From positions 49,684,925 through 49,748,924 of the forward strand of contig OY821772.1 of assembly GCA_963682175.1 (NCBI GenBank): a stretch of DNA of 64,000 nucleotides, read 5' to 3'. Shown in pieces: positions 23,830-34,273 of the stretch. The stretch is from Triglochin maritima. Taxonomy: Eukaryota > Streptophyta > Magnoliopsida > Alismatales > Juncaginaceae. Made by a program: the position numbers and the translations under genes. Position 1 is the stretch's first letter, and every line of letters starts with the position of its first letter. Below the pieces are notes generated by a model. It searched no databases. It was not told where the DNA came from and saw only the letters and a program-made list of their open reading frames with translations.

Positions 23830-26570
23830 ATCCAATTTTGTTCTTAAGGACTTGTTTATACGATACTCATCTCTATGACATAACTCTCGACTTGTAAGTT
23901 AAAACTTCAAGTCCTCCAATTTTATTCTTTTGGACTTGTTTATTTCACAAATCCGTCCTATGTTATATCTCTAGACCTATAGAGTAATAAATTAAGTCCT
24001 CCAATTTTATTCTTATGGACTTGTTTATTCCACAAATCCGTCCTATGTTATAGCTCTCGACCTATAGAGTTATAACATCAAGTCCAATTTTATTTTTAAG
24101 GACTTGTTTCTACGTTAATCATATCTATGTCACATCTCTCGACTTTTAGTGTTAAGACTTCAAGTCCACCAATTTTATTCTTATGAACTTCTTTATTCCA
24201 CAAATCCGTCTTATGTTATATCTCTCGACCAACAGAGTTATAACTCTCTACGTTTATACGATACTCATCTTTATGACATAACTCTCGACTTGTAAGTTAA
24301 GACTTCAAGTCCTCCAATTTTATTCTTTTGGATTTTTTTTATTTCACAAATCCATCCTATGTTATATCTCTCGACCTATAGAGTTATAACATCAAGTCCT
24401 CCAATTTTATTCTTATGGACTTGTTTATTCCATAAATCCGTTATATCTCTCGACCTATAGAGTTATAACTTCAAGTCCTCCAATTTTATTTTTAAGGACT
24501 TGTTTCTACGTTAATCATATCTATGTCACATCTCTCGACTTTTAGTGTTAAGACTTCAAATCCTCCAATTTTATTCTTATGCACTTCTTTATTCCACAAA
24601 TCCGTCTTATGTTATATCTCTCGACCTATAGAGTTATAACATCAAGTCCTCCAATTTTATTCTTATGGACTTGTTTATTCCACAAATCCGTTCTATGTTA
24701 TATCTCTCGACCTATAGAGTTATAACATCAAGTCCTCCAATTTTATTTTTTAAGGACTTGTTACTACGTTAATTATATCTATGTCACGTCTCTCGACTTT
24801 TAGAGTTAAGTCTTCAAGTCCTTCAATTTTATTCGTATGAACTTATTTATTACACAAATCTGTCCTATGATATATCCCTCGACCTATAGAGTTATAACAT
24901 CAAGTCCTCCAATTTTATTCTTATGAACTTATTTATTACACAAATCCGTCTTATGTTATATCTCTCGACCAACAGAGTTGTAACATCAAGTCCTCCAATT
25001 TTGTTCTTTAAGGACTTGTTTCTACGTTAATCATATCTATGTCACATCTCTCGACTTTTAGTGTTAAGACTTCATGTCCTCCAATTTTATTCTTATGAAC
25101 TTCTTTATTCCACAAATCCGTCTTATGTTATATCTCTCGACCAACAGAGTTATAACATCAAGTCCTCAAATTATGTTCTTTAAGGACTTGTTTCTACGTT
25201 AATCATATCTATGTCACATCTCTCGACTTTTTGTGTTAAGACTTCAAGTCCTCTAATTTTATTCTTATGAACTTCTTTATTCCACAAATCCGTCTTATGT
25301 TATATCTCTCGACCAACAGAGTTATAACATCAAGTCCTCCAATTTTGTTCTTAAGAACTTGTTTCTACGTTAATCATATCTATGTCACATCTCTCGACTT
25401 TGAGTGTTAAGACCTCAAGTCCTCCAATTTTATTCTTATGGGCTTGTTTATTTCACAAATCCGTCCTATGTTATATCTCTCGACCTATAGAGTTATAACA
25501 TAAAGTCCTCCAATTTTATTTTTAAGGACTTGTTTATACGATACTCATCTCTATGACATAACTCTCGACTTGTAGAGTTAAGACTTCAAGTCCTCCAATT
25601 TATTCTTATGGGCTTGTTTATTTCACAAATCCGTCCTATGTTATATCTCTCGACCTATAGAGTTATAACATCAAGTCCTCCGATTTTATTTGTAAGGACT
25701 TATTTCTACGTTAATCATATCTATGTCACATCTCTCGACTTTTAGAGTTAAGACTTCAAGTCCTCCAATTTTATTCTTATGAGCTTCTTTATTCCAAAAT
25801 TTCGTCTTATGTTATATCTCTCGACCAACAGAGTTATAACATCAATTCCTCCAATTTTGTTCTTAAGGACGTGTTTATACGATAATCATATATATGACTT
25901 ATCTCTCGACTTGTAGAGTTAAGACTTCAAGTCATCCAATTTTATTCTTATGAACTTGTTTATTCCACAAATCCGTCCTATGTTATTTCTCTCGACCTAT
26001 AGAGTTGTAACATCAATTCCTCCAATTTTGTTGTTAAGGACTTGTTTATACGATGATCATCTCTATGACTTCTCTCGATTTATAGAGTTAAGACTTTAAG
26101 TCCTCCAATTTTATTCTTATGGACTTGTTTATTCCTGGAATCCGCTCTACGTAATATCTTTCGACCAATAGAATTTGACATCAAGTCCATCAATTATGTT
26201 TTTAAAGAATTGTTTATACGATAATCATCTCTAGGTCGTATCTCTCGACTCATAGAGTTAAGACTTCAAGTCCTCGAATTATGGAGTTGTTTAATTTTCG
26301 AATCCTTCCTATGTTTTATCTCTCGAATTATAGAGTTGTAATATCAAGTCCTCCAATTTTTTTCTTAAGTACTTGTTTATACGATAATCATGTCTATGTC
26401 ATATCTCTCGACTTTTAAAGTTAAGACTTCAAGTCCTCCAATTTTATTCTTATGGACTTGTTTATTCCTCGAATCCATCCAATGTTTGCAGCATATGTTT
26501 GTTCCTCGAATCCATCCAATTATCTTCTTAAGAACTATTTATACGATAATCATCTGTATGTCATATCAGA
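23825..26570. repeat. Satellite B array (about 172 bp, made of two related 86-bp halves)
   Basis: A second, unrelated tandem repeat of about 16 units. Half 1 has TCTCGACTTTTAGAGTTAAG, then ACTTCAAGTCCTCCAATTTT, ATTCTTATGGACTTG, and TTTATTCCACAAATCCGTCC. Half 2 has TCTCGACCTATAGAGTTATA, ACATCAAGTCCTCCAATTTT, GTTCTTAAGGACTTG, and TTTCTACGTTAATCATATCT. The shared core shows that the unit arose by dimerisation of a sequence of about 86 bp. Halves are sometimes lost or repeated out of order (24350-24480; 24840-24960). Toward 26450 the units decay (TTCCTCGAATCCATCC twice), then unique DNA begins. Open frames at 26390-26709 straddle this edge and are not credible genes. Confidence 0.9.
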
Positions 26571-27140
26571 TTCAGGTTTCCATAATTCAGTTTGTAGACA
26601 AGTTGAATGTGACCAGAACCTATGCAATTATCCTGTTATAAACAAATCATTACCAAAACAACCAGACCTGTTTAACAGGTCAACCGAGAAACAAGTTCTG
26701 AACTTTTGATCTTCTGGAATTTTTGAGAAGGTATGACTCGCAAAAGTCAGAATTTTTTTCCACAAATCCAACACCAACGTGTGTTGCAGCAAAAGGAGGG
26801 ATATGTTTATTTCTGGTCAATAATTCAAATCATTAAGTATCCCATTTTGTCCTTTTATTTTTGGTTTTTGTTTGTTGGTTTGAAGAACCCAAAGATCTGA
26901 TCTCGAACAAGTCAAACAACTGGGAGGGGTATCTGTTACCATTCAATTATTGACCAAGTACTAGCCTCATTAGTGCATGTTTATTCTCTCAAACGTATTA
27001 TTTATTAAATTAAAGAAGATAAAATTCTGTTATCTAGCATGATTAGCTTAACCTCAAATGCTGGTTTTGGTAATGGAATTCAACTTTAAGAAACATCAGG
27101 CTTTTGTAAGTTCTAAAGAATGTCTAGTTCTACGTGGCAG
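26571..27140. other. Unique DNA left of SMC4 pseudogene, no gene recognised
   Basis: Non-satellite sequence of ordinary plant intergenic or intron composition. A plus frame running through it ends at 26709 in EKQVLNF-stop but starts in satellite B and matches nothing I recognise. It may be intron or upstream flank of the captured SMC4 segment. Confidence 0.4.
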
Positions 27141-28124
27141 AGCTCTACTTTAGTTGTTGGGCCCACTGGAAGTCGCAGCAATGTGAATGATGCCATGCTT
27201 TTTGTGTTTGGGAGAAGAGCTAAACAGGTGAGCTCCCTCCTGATTTTGGATTTGGTGCGTGCACTTTGGTTTAATGTACATATGGTGCAAAGTGATTGAG
27301 TTAATATGCTAGTTGATCAATTATGTATTCTGGTTCTTGTGTTGTGGGATTCGAACATGAAGGTGCCTCTAAACAAAGTTTCGGAGCTCATACACGATTC
27401 AAGCGATCATCAGAATTTCCAGAAAGCAGTAATCCCTGTTCATTTTCAGGAGATCATTGAAAGCAATCCTCGGTTCCTTTCAGGATTGCCCTGGAATTTC
27501 GAGAAAAAATTGGAAAAAGATATAAAAAATTGTTTTTAATTGAGATCGAATGTATGCACTTGATTCATCATAATTCTTTTCTCTTTAAAAATCATCCACG
27601 ATGATGTATTGGACGAATTAATCAAAGGCAGCGAGTTTGTAATTACAAGAGTTGCTTTACACAACAACTCATAAAAATACTACATCAATGATAGGAGCAG
27701 TAGTTTTACAGAAGTCGCTATGAAGCTCAAGGGGAAAGGAGTAGACTTAAACAATAACTGCTTTCTGATTTTGTAGGTTGGGTGTAAGAGTTTTTTTGTT
27801 TAAATCAAATTTTAGTCATACTGCTGTTTTTTGCTGATTCTAAGATTGCTTAACACAAGGTGAGGTGGAACAAATATTATTGATGAAGCCAAAAGCACAA
27901 GGTCCTCGTGATGAGGGGTTCCTTGAATATCTGGAGGGTATCATCTGTGCCAACCAATACGTGGATAAAATAGAGGAAACAAACAAACCTTGAATATCTG
28001 GAGGGTATCATCTGTGCCAACCAATACGTGGATAAAATAGAGGAAACAAACAAACCTTGAATATCTGGAGGGTATCATCTGTGCCAACCAATACGTGGAT
28101 AAAATAGAGGAAACAAACAAACAG
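27141..28124 (+). pseudogene. SMC4: SMC4 (condensin ATPase subunit) pseudogene, N-terminal exons with introns
   Basis: Four exon-like blocks follow the order of plant SMC4, the condensin subunit that compacts mitotic chromosomes. Exon a (27141-27227): VVGPTGSRSNVNDAMLFVFG then RRAKQ and a GTGAGC donor; this is the Walker A exon, but GPNGSGKS has become GPTGSRS, losing the catalytic lysine. Exon b (about 27355-27458): LNKVSELIHDSSDHQNFQ, then VHFQEII. Exon c (about 27594-27776): GSEFVITRVAL, KYYINDRSSSFTEVAMKLKG, KGVDLNNNCFLIL, with stops TAA at 27672 and TAG at 27774 (Gln in the family). Exon d (from 27859): GEVEQILLMKPKAQGPRDEG, FLEYLEGIICANQYVDKIEE; the bases before it are CAA where a splice acceptor would need AG. 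It retains introns, so it came from genomic DNA and not from mRNA. The coiled coil, hinge and C-terminal ATPase half are absent. Confidence 0.85.
27922..28122 (+). repeat. 67-bp unit, three perfect tandem copies inside the SMC4 pseudogene
   Basis: Units at 27922-27988, 27989-28055 and 28056-28122 are identical by eye. Each begins CTTGAATATCTGGAGGG and ends GAGGAAACAAACAAAC, covering the LEYLEGIICANQYVDKIEET stretch of exon d. Since 67 is not a multiple of three, each added copy shifts the frame. Identity among copies means the triplication is recent compared with the stops in exon c. Confidence 0.95.
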
Positions 28125-28747
28125 TGAGTTTATTTTCCATTTTGAAGATCGATTTGTTTTTCGATGTCCAAGAGTCACCATTCATGAATGTTAACAACAT
28201 TACAATGGTATTCGATATTATTAAAACCCTGAAATAAATTACATTGACTTTTCATGAAAATTAGAGTTGTGTATCCTCATCTTAATTGTTTCTGTATAAA
28301 TTAGCAATGTTAGGAGTACTGATCAAGGCAAGATGGTATAGGGTGCAAAGTAGACGACATTAAAATTTGTTGACAAAATCAACTTAAATCATTCTGTGAA
28401 GGTTTCAGAGTCGGAGTATTTTGGCCACTTTATTTTTACTCTGCAGCTTATTTTCTCATCAGTACTTATTTATACAAATGAGCTTAGTATTTTTTGTTTG
28501 TCATTTTTTATATTTTATTAATATATTATATATTGTTGTAGTTATTTGCTTGTAATTTTTTTATTTACTTTTGAGCAATTTCACCAACACACATTAATAC
28601 AATTATGTTTTTCAGAGTGTTCGCGTCTATCACTGTAATATATTAGTTTCATAAATTTTAGGAATTAATGTTTATTTAGCTTTTAAATATTTGCATAAAT
28701 AGGTATGTGTAAGGTTTACTTGCAATAAATCCCATGCATCTAAGAGA
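28125..28747. other. AT-rich unique DNA, no gene seen
   Basis: Follows the last SMC4-like exon, starting TGAGTTTATTTTCC. Long AT-rich runs (about 28490-28570) and no frame that resembles a protein. The first part is plausibly the next SMC4 intron; no later SMC4 exon was recognised. Confidence 0.4.
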
Positions 28748-28756
28748 TTAAAATTA
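28748..28756. repeat. Target site duplication, left, of the Mutator-like element
   Basis: TTAAAATTA; partner ATAAAATTA at 29889-29897, one mismatch in nine. Confidence 0.6.
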
Positions 28757-28926
28757 GAAAAATGATTTGTGCACGTTGCGTCCCGGACGTTGGCTGACGT
28801 GGTCAGTCTATTCAGCAATCCAGTCAGGGAAGATAAATAAAATCACATATTATTTATTTATTTTGGGTCACATCACAGACACACATAACTATGCGACCTT
28901 TAGTTTCCACCATACATATCTCAACG

Positions 28927-29072
28927 AAAGAGGGATGCCGTGAGAGTCGAACGCGGGAGTGAGTCTTGAGGGAGGTGGGGACGCCGACGACGTTGGTTAA
29001 GAAGTCGCGGTGAAGTTGGTCGGCGAGGAGGGGGAGGAAGTAGTCGGCGTTGGAGTCCTTCCCGAGATGGAG
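28927..29072 (-). pseudogene. Captured gene fragment, probable ribose-5-phosphate isomerase
   Basis: On the minus strand the GC-rich core reads LHLGKDSNADYFLPLLADQL, then HRDFLTNVVGVPTSLKTH. In plant ribose-5-phosphate isomerase (ribose 5-phosphate to ribulose 5-phosphate, pentose phosphate and Calvin pathways) a GTGST substrate-binding motif is followed, at the same spacing, by a region like LTNIVGIPTS. Here GTGST appears as GKDSN, so the key motif is degraded. After LKTH the family-like reading continues in another frame as SHGIPLSL, implying a frameshift. GC content far above the surroundings marks it as acquired. The fragment covers only about 50 residues of a protein of about 230-280. 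Identification is from memory of the family pattern and could be wrong. Confidence 0.5.
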
Positions 29073-29380
29073 AGAAGGAATGTGGTTATTTGTAGCTGAT
29101 TTGAATTTTTTGTGTGGTGTTTTTGGGGAAATTTTGGTTTTTTGTGGTTGATTTGAAGTTTCTGTTTTTTTCTGTGATGAATTGGTTGTGGTGATGATTC
29201 TTTTTTTTGTTTTTGTGTTGAAAGTTTGGTTCTTTTTTTATTTCGGTTTGTGATGGTCTTGTCTAAAGTTGGTCCGTCTTTGATATTAGTTTTTTTTTTG
29301 TTTTTGATTATTTTTTCACGGAGTTGGGTTTGATTTTATGTTTTTGTTTGCTAATTTCAACTTGGGTTGTTTAAAAAGAC

Positions 29381-29690
29381 AACAAATATGATAAAAAAAA
29401 CAAACGCATGTGATAAAAATGACAAACTCATACTTAAAAATGACAAACTACTACTTAAAAATGACAAAACACTACTTAATAGACAAAACCTCGGCATATA
29501 AAGAACAACCAACCAATACAAGAATGACTGATCCAATTGTTAAAAAGGAAATATAATACATAAAAAGAACAAACCAGTATTTAAAAAGGACAAACTACTA
29601 TTTAAAAATGACACTCCTATGTTAAAAAGGATAGACGTAGATGTTAAAAGAGACAGACTTATATGTTTAAAAAGGCAAAACATAAATTCT
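29381..29690. repeat. Degenerate A-rich minisatellite of about 20 bp inside the Mutator-like element
   Basis: Repeated variants of ACTTAAAAATGACAAACTAC and TTTAAAAAGGACAAACTA, about 12-14 imperfect copies. Internal minisatellites are common in non-autonomous DNA transposons. No coding potential. Confidence 0.65.
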
Positions 29691-29888
29691 TCATTTTACC
29701 TTTGTATCAGAAGGTTACATGGAGAAACAAAAAGTTGTGTTGGGAAAAGTAAAAGTTGCATGGGAAATCAAACGTTGCAGTGAGAAAGTAATGTTGCATT
29801 GATAAACTAAAGGTTGCTGACTCGATTGCTTACTGAACTGACCACGTCAAGCGCGTCTACAGACGCGGGTGTCCATGTATCACGACCC

Positions 29889-29897
29889 ATAAAATTA
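29889..29897. repeat. Target site duplication, right, of the Mutator-like element
   Basis: ATAAAATTA; partner TTAAAATTA at 28748-28756. Confidence 0.6.
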
Positions 29898-30937
29898 CAA
29901 TACACATTCCAAACACACCTCGGTGGAAGTACTGGTTCTCCAATTAAAGTATACCTTTTCTGATGCATTTGAAGGAATTGATAACGTGTATGTCTATCTC
30001 ATTTCACTTCTATGTTTCATTGCTTTTGTCAACCTACTTGCAACCTTGGTCTTCGTCTTATAATTTCTACTTGATTAAGCGTACATTCTCCTACGATGAT
30101 ACCATCCTAGTTTTACAGGGACATCAATGATACCATCCTAGTTTTACAGGGACATCAATGATACCATTGCTCATGGAGAATTCATACAGTCTTTTGCATC
30201 ATCTCTCTTCTCTTTTTGTTTAGATAATGGAGACATTTTGTATTTTTCTTCTTTTGGCAAATAATTTGTTCCATTCACTCTCAAAAAATAAATATAGAAG
30301 CTTTTTTCTGTTCTTATGGTCGATGCATTAGGAAACTTGATAAAAACATTTAGGTGCGAGTTAAAAAAGTATTTATGTATTTCACATCAAACACAATTTC
30401 CCGAACACGTATTATAATCCGAAGCACACGTTTAAATGTGAATATTTGCATTTCAAATTTTAATTTAAAAAAAACTTCAAATCATGAAGAAAAGTCTGGA
30501 CTTGGTCAATAAATCATGAAGAAACCTCCAAGTAAATGTTCTTCCAATATTTTGTTAAGTCTTTAATGTTCAGCTGAACTTTTTACTTAAAAATGTCCAA
30601 ACTAATTGTTGCGTTTTGGTTTAATAAATCACTTCATTTAATTTTCACTACTTAAAAGAAAATTCCTATATGAAATGCTAAGTGTACGGTGTACTCAAGG
30701 TTGGATTGTCATATTTGACATTTTTTAAAGCCACAATACTTGTTTTGAAATCGTATCTCTAGATATGTTTGCGTGATGGTAATCACAATCATACGCATAA
30801 ATAGCAATTTGCATTCCCAATTTGCAAAATATTTCATACCTATTGATTTCTACATACTTTGTTATTTGGGTTACTAACTGCCTATATAAGTTCAGATCTA
30901 TACCATGAAAACATCTGATTTAGTGATACAGATTCAT
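29898..30937. other. Unique AT-rich DNA, no gene seen; includes a 31-bp tandem duplication
   Basis: No protein, RNA gene or transposon end was recognised. Contains two perfect tandem copies of a 31-bp unit (30097-30127 and 30128-30158, starting TGATACCATCCTAG and ending CAGGGACATCAA). Confidence 0.45.
30097..30158. repeat. 31-bp direct tandem duplication
   Basis: Two identical copies, followed at 30159 by the first bases of a third (TGATACCAT). Likely replication slippage. Confidence 0.9.
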
Positions 30938-31489
30938 TACGGCTGTCAATTTTACACGAAACACGATTATACAACACGAAAACGACACGAACTTGATGGA
31001 TATGGATTGAGAAATTGAATATGATTAATAAATGGGTTGGATATGACAAAATTATTATTAAATGAGTTGGATATGGATTGTTGTAAAAACGATTAACACG
31101 ATTAAGACACGATAAGTAATCAGGTCATTAGGTACATGATTACGAATACTACACAATTAAGACACGATTAATACCGACAAGTCTACAAGTAATATATAAG
31201 TTATAAATTATAATGAACGAGTGACGTGCAATCCAGTATTCATGTAATAAACAGAACTAATTGTGTATGGATTACTGTATAATGGTGTAAATAGTAGTCG
31301 TGTTAAACGTGTACACGAAGTAACCTGTTTAATAATCGTGTATAAATGGGTTAGATATGACAACACGATTATAAACGAGTTGGATACGGTAGAAGTGTAG
31401 CAACACAATTATTAAATGGGTCGGATACAGCACAACTAGTAGAGCTTATACATACGACTTGACACGACACGACACAATTGACAACCCTA
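30938..31489. mobile_element. hAT-like non-autonomous DNA transposon, 552 bp
   Basis: Ends TACGGCTGTCAATT (30938-30951) and, complemented, TAGGGTTGTCAATT (31476-31489), matching at 12 of 14 positions. Flanks AGATTCAT (30930-30937) and AGATTAAT (31490-31497) form an 8-bp duplication with one mismatch, the size made by hAT transposases. The interior is rich in ACACGATTA, GACACGA and GGTTGGATATG motifs in both orientations, consistent with subterminal transposase-binding repeats. No transposase gene; a short minus-strand frame at 31208-31408 is not credible. Confidence 0.72.
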
Positions 31490-31497
31490 AGATTAAT

Positions 31498-32487
31498 GTA
31501 TCTGAAGGTGTTGGTTTGTTAAGCTTAATGAGGATTGTAACTTATATTTTAGATTTGTGGTTTTTACTTGTCAGATACTTTATGCAATAAACTGCCTACG
31601 AATTATAATAAACTCCATCAATATGTAGAAATATTGAGTTTCGTAGAATTCTTTTGATGCTCAAAAGATGATAGGCAAACTAAATTTCATTAGGAGTTAT
31701 TTGGAATTTTCTCTATCGAGAAATTGCTTAATATTTTTACCGTGTACTGGCATTATTTCTTGGAGAAGGGATCATGTAATAACTCCATTGAACGAAAATA
31801 GATTTTTGACTGGGAGGAATTGTTCTTGATTCCATATATAAGCACTGGTATACGTGCAAACAGGGCCATAAAGACCTTAAACAAAAGTATTTAATCACAT
31901 ATCCATTATCCCTCTCTTTTAACTAACTTTATAATATGCTCAAACACGTTAAATTGGATATCTAAATTATTTTCTAACTACATCATCTATGGTTAATTTT
32001 ACCGAGTTGTTTCATGTTTCATGCTCAAAGTCGCGTCTTCCTATCTGACTTGGTCGACTACTACAAAATCATCATAGAATAATTACACAAATTATTCGAA
32101 TACTGCACGCAAGAGAAAAAGTCATAGTAGGATTACCATGTTACATTGATTGGGTGCAACAATCAATGGGGTACAATACTACAACGATGAGAGACAATTA
32201 CATGCATGGTAAGATGACCATCATTCTTCCTATGCACTCCTATAAATCATAGTAGGGTTTTTACTTGCATGTATCTTAAACGGTCATAATTATCGGCATA
32301 CATCCATGTTTTAGTATTAACTTATGTGCACCTCCATCATTAGTTGGGCCAATTTGTAACCATTGTTGTCACATCTCAGTAGAAATTTTGCAATTTACAT
32401 CATTTAACATTTAAAATGTCTTTAATGTAAAACACAAAAATGAAAAATACCCAGACCCACTAATCACTTTCCCACCCCCTCCCTCTC
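31498..32487. other. Unique AT-rich DNA, no gene seen
   Basis: No recognisable coding or RNA gene. It shares two short homologies with the region 34650-34840: ATCTGACTTGGTCGACTA at about 32043 and 34818, and a stretch of about 75 bp starting TAGAAATTTTGCAATTTACA at about 32381 and, diverged, at about 34648. They are in opposite order, so they may be remnants of one old dispersed repeat. Confidence 0.4.
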
Positions 32488-32647
32488 TTGGGAGGAGAAG
32501 GTGGACAAGGCAATGGTGGTGGCAAAAGCCATTGGAAGTGTCTTTGGGTCTAGGTTTGGGTCTTGCAATGGATCTAGATTTGGATCCCGAGAAGGCCATG
32601 GTGGTGGCCATGGAGGATGCGGTGAAGGCGCAAGACGGAGGTTGTGA
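32488..32647 (+). pseudogene. Possible glycine-rich protein remnant
   Basis: Two plus frames separated by one frameshift give glycine-rich peptides: LGGEGGQGNGGGKSHWKCLW (32488-32547) and GSRFGSCNGSRFGSREGHGG followed by GHGGCGEGARRRL-stop (32546-32647). This resembles plant cell-wall glycine-rich proteins, and local GC is well above the surroundings. Low-complexity GGN/CCN sequence is also open on the minus strand as a proline-rich frame, so strand and identity are uncertain. No signal peptide or intact start is visible. Confidence 0.35.
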
Positions 32648-33648
32648 AAGGATATCTGGGTTTGCATCAAGCTCTATGGTGGAGGAAGAAATTAATATGA
32701 AAATAATACCCAATATACTTCTGCATGTATTCTACTTACGTCTCTTAATTATGATATTTGTGGATGGTTGTGTTTCTTTTAATAAATTGTATCTTTGCAT
32801 ATCAATTATTGTCACACTCATTTTGATGACAAATTTACATTAAATGACTTGTCTATTTTACCATATACTGTTAAGGTTCTACCTTGACGACAAAAACAAA
32901 AAACCCCTGATAAGTAGTAAATAACATAGTAAATTACAATTTGATCGGTTGAACTCAAAATGCTAAATTGCACCCCTTAAAAACATGATCGATCTATAAC
33001 ACTTTACCACTATCAATAAATTGATAAATTGTTACTTTTTATTATATTCACCTTTTGGAAAAACAAATTGTGTTTTTATCCCTAACTTTATAAGGTAGGT
33101 CTAATTTTGAGGCAGAGTTCTAATTCGAATGCCAAATATGATTAAAAATTGATGGCAAAAATGGTGTAAATCTAAACAAAATCGGACACAAATTTAAATC
33201 TTAGTTTACTGTAAATTTAGGAATAGACGCACTTACAAAATAACACAAAAAGGACAAATTTAGTGAGAACTAACAATTATTTTGGTAAATGAATACACAA
33301 GGTATTTTACATTCAAAGTTTGAGAGGTTTGGGCGTGACATTTTTAGGATCAAAATGTCAAACATAAATTGAAAATTCAGAGAGGCAAATTAATATTGTT
33401 AATCATAACATGCACAGTTAAAGTCGAAATGATGGAGGCACATTGTTGTTTCTCATTGTTTTCTTTGTAGGAAAAAAAGAAACCACCACCCAAGTCAAAC
33501 TCCTGAAAGTAAGATGTTGCCGTTTTCGATTTCGAGTAAACTGACATACGTACAATTATGTCTCTTGGACAAATTTTCAGGTGTATATAAATTCAATATA
33601 ATGATTTGATCTCTGGGCACATATGCCTCAAGACGACAAGAACAAAGA
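32648..33648. other. Unique AT-rich DNA, no gene seen
   Basis: AT-rich, with no frame resembling a known protein and no transposon ends recognised. A plus frame running from 32532 to 32843 is only the third frame of the glycine-rich stretch plus AT-rich DNA. Confidence 0.4.
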
Positions 33649-34273
33649 GGTCGTTTGGGTGCGATGGGATTCGGCTCCCCGATGAGGCCGAAGCTGCTAC
33701 AGTGCCAGGATGCATCCAAACATGGATGTAGATTCATGGGAGCTGGGCTCCCAGCACGGAACCCGATGCTTGTCTTTACCGGGAATGGAGAAGCTGTGGG
33801 AATAACCCTGCTGAAATGAGAAAATACGACATCTTATCCCACATTAGGCACTGCTGGGTGGGTAATATTCTGGTCTGGTTTTGTTTGGAGTGCATGTGAA
33901 CAAATGTTCTTCTTGAATGGATGTGGAAGACGTTGAATGGGTGGGTAATATTGTTGTCTACGCTACATTTTTTAAGGAATAGGGTGGTTGATGCCAGTTA
34001 AGCATGAATTTGCATCATTCCTTTCCATCTTCTTGAATGGATTTTAAATACGTTTATGTCTATCCAATGTTAAGCAAGTGTTGAGGCCAATTTGGGGAAT
34101 GTATGAGGGTAATTTGGGGAATGTGAGGATGTCCACGCCTGGAAATCCGAGACGACTCTTCGCCATCCAAACAACTACCCACGTCTGGGGAAGAAGCAGC
34201 TTTTGGGGCCAGCTTCCCAGGAGCTGACTTCCCAGTAGAAGTTCTTTTGTAGGAGCCGCATCCAAACTTGACC
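33649..34273. mobile_element. Possible foldback or MITE-like element, about 625 bp
   Basis: The left end reads GGTCGTTTGGGTGCGATGGG then ATTCGGCTCC; the complement of the right end reads GGTCAAGTTTGGATGCGGCT then CC. These form an imperfect, gapped inverted repeat of the GGTCGTTTGG type seen in many plant small DNA transposons. Further GCATCCAAAC and CCATCCAAAC motifs lie inside in both orientations (about 33711, 34161, 34258). AAAG occurs near both edges (33644-33647 and 34274-34277), but offset by one base on the left, so the target duplication and the superfamily are unresolved. Overlapping minus-strand frames here are not credible genes. Confidence 0.4.

Larger units (their letters stand above)
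28757..29888. mobile_element. Mutator-like non-autonomous element (Pack-MULE candidate), 1132 bp
   Basis: Terminal inverted repeats of about 70 bp: left arm has GCGTCCCGGACG then CTGACGTGGTCAGT and CAGCAATCCAGTCAG; the complement of the right arm has GCGTCTGTAGACG then TTGACGTGGTCAGT and AAGCAATCGAGTCAG. Flanking 9-bp repeats TTAAAATTA (28748-28756) and ATAAAATTA (29889-29897) agree at 8 of 9 bases, the size made by Mutator-like transposases. No transposase is present. The interior carries a GC-rich gene fragment (28927-29072, minus strand), a T/G-rich stretch that may be captured 5' leader or intron, an A-rich tandem repeat (29381-29690) and short GTTGCA-containing repeats (29720-29816). It would depend on a transposase from elsewhere. 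Confidence 0.7.

Noticed and set aside
27120..27539. ATG at 27120 as the start of the SMC4-like gene, and a separate 77-codon frame at 27306-27539
   Set aside because: Homology begins at 27141 after a CAG that looks like a splice acceptor, so the ATG lies in intron. The second frame runs from intron through exon b into the next intron and contains only about 35 homologous residues.
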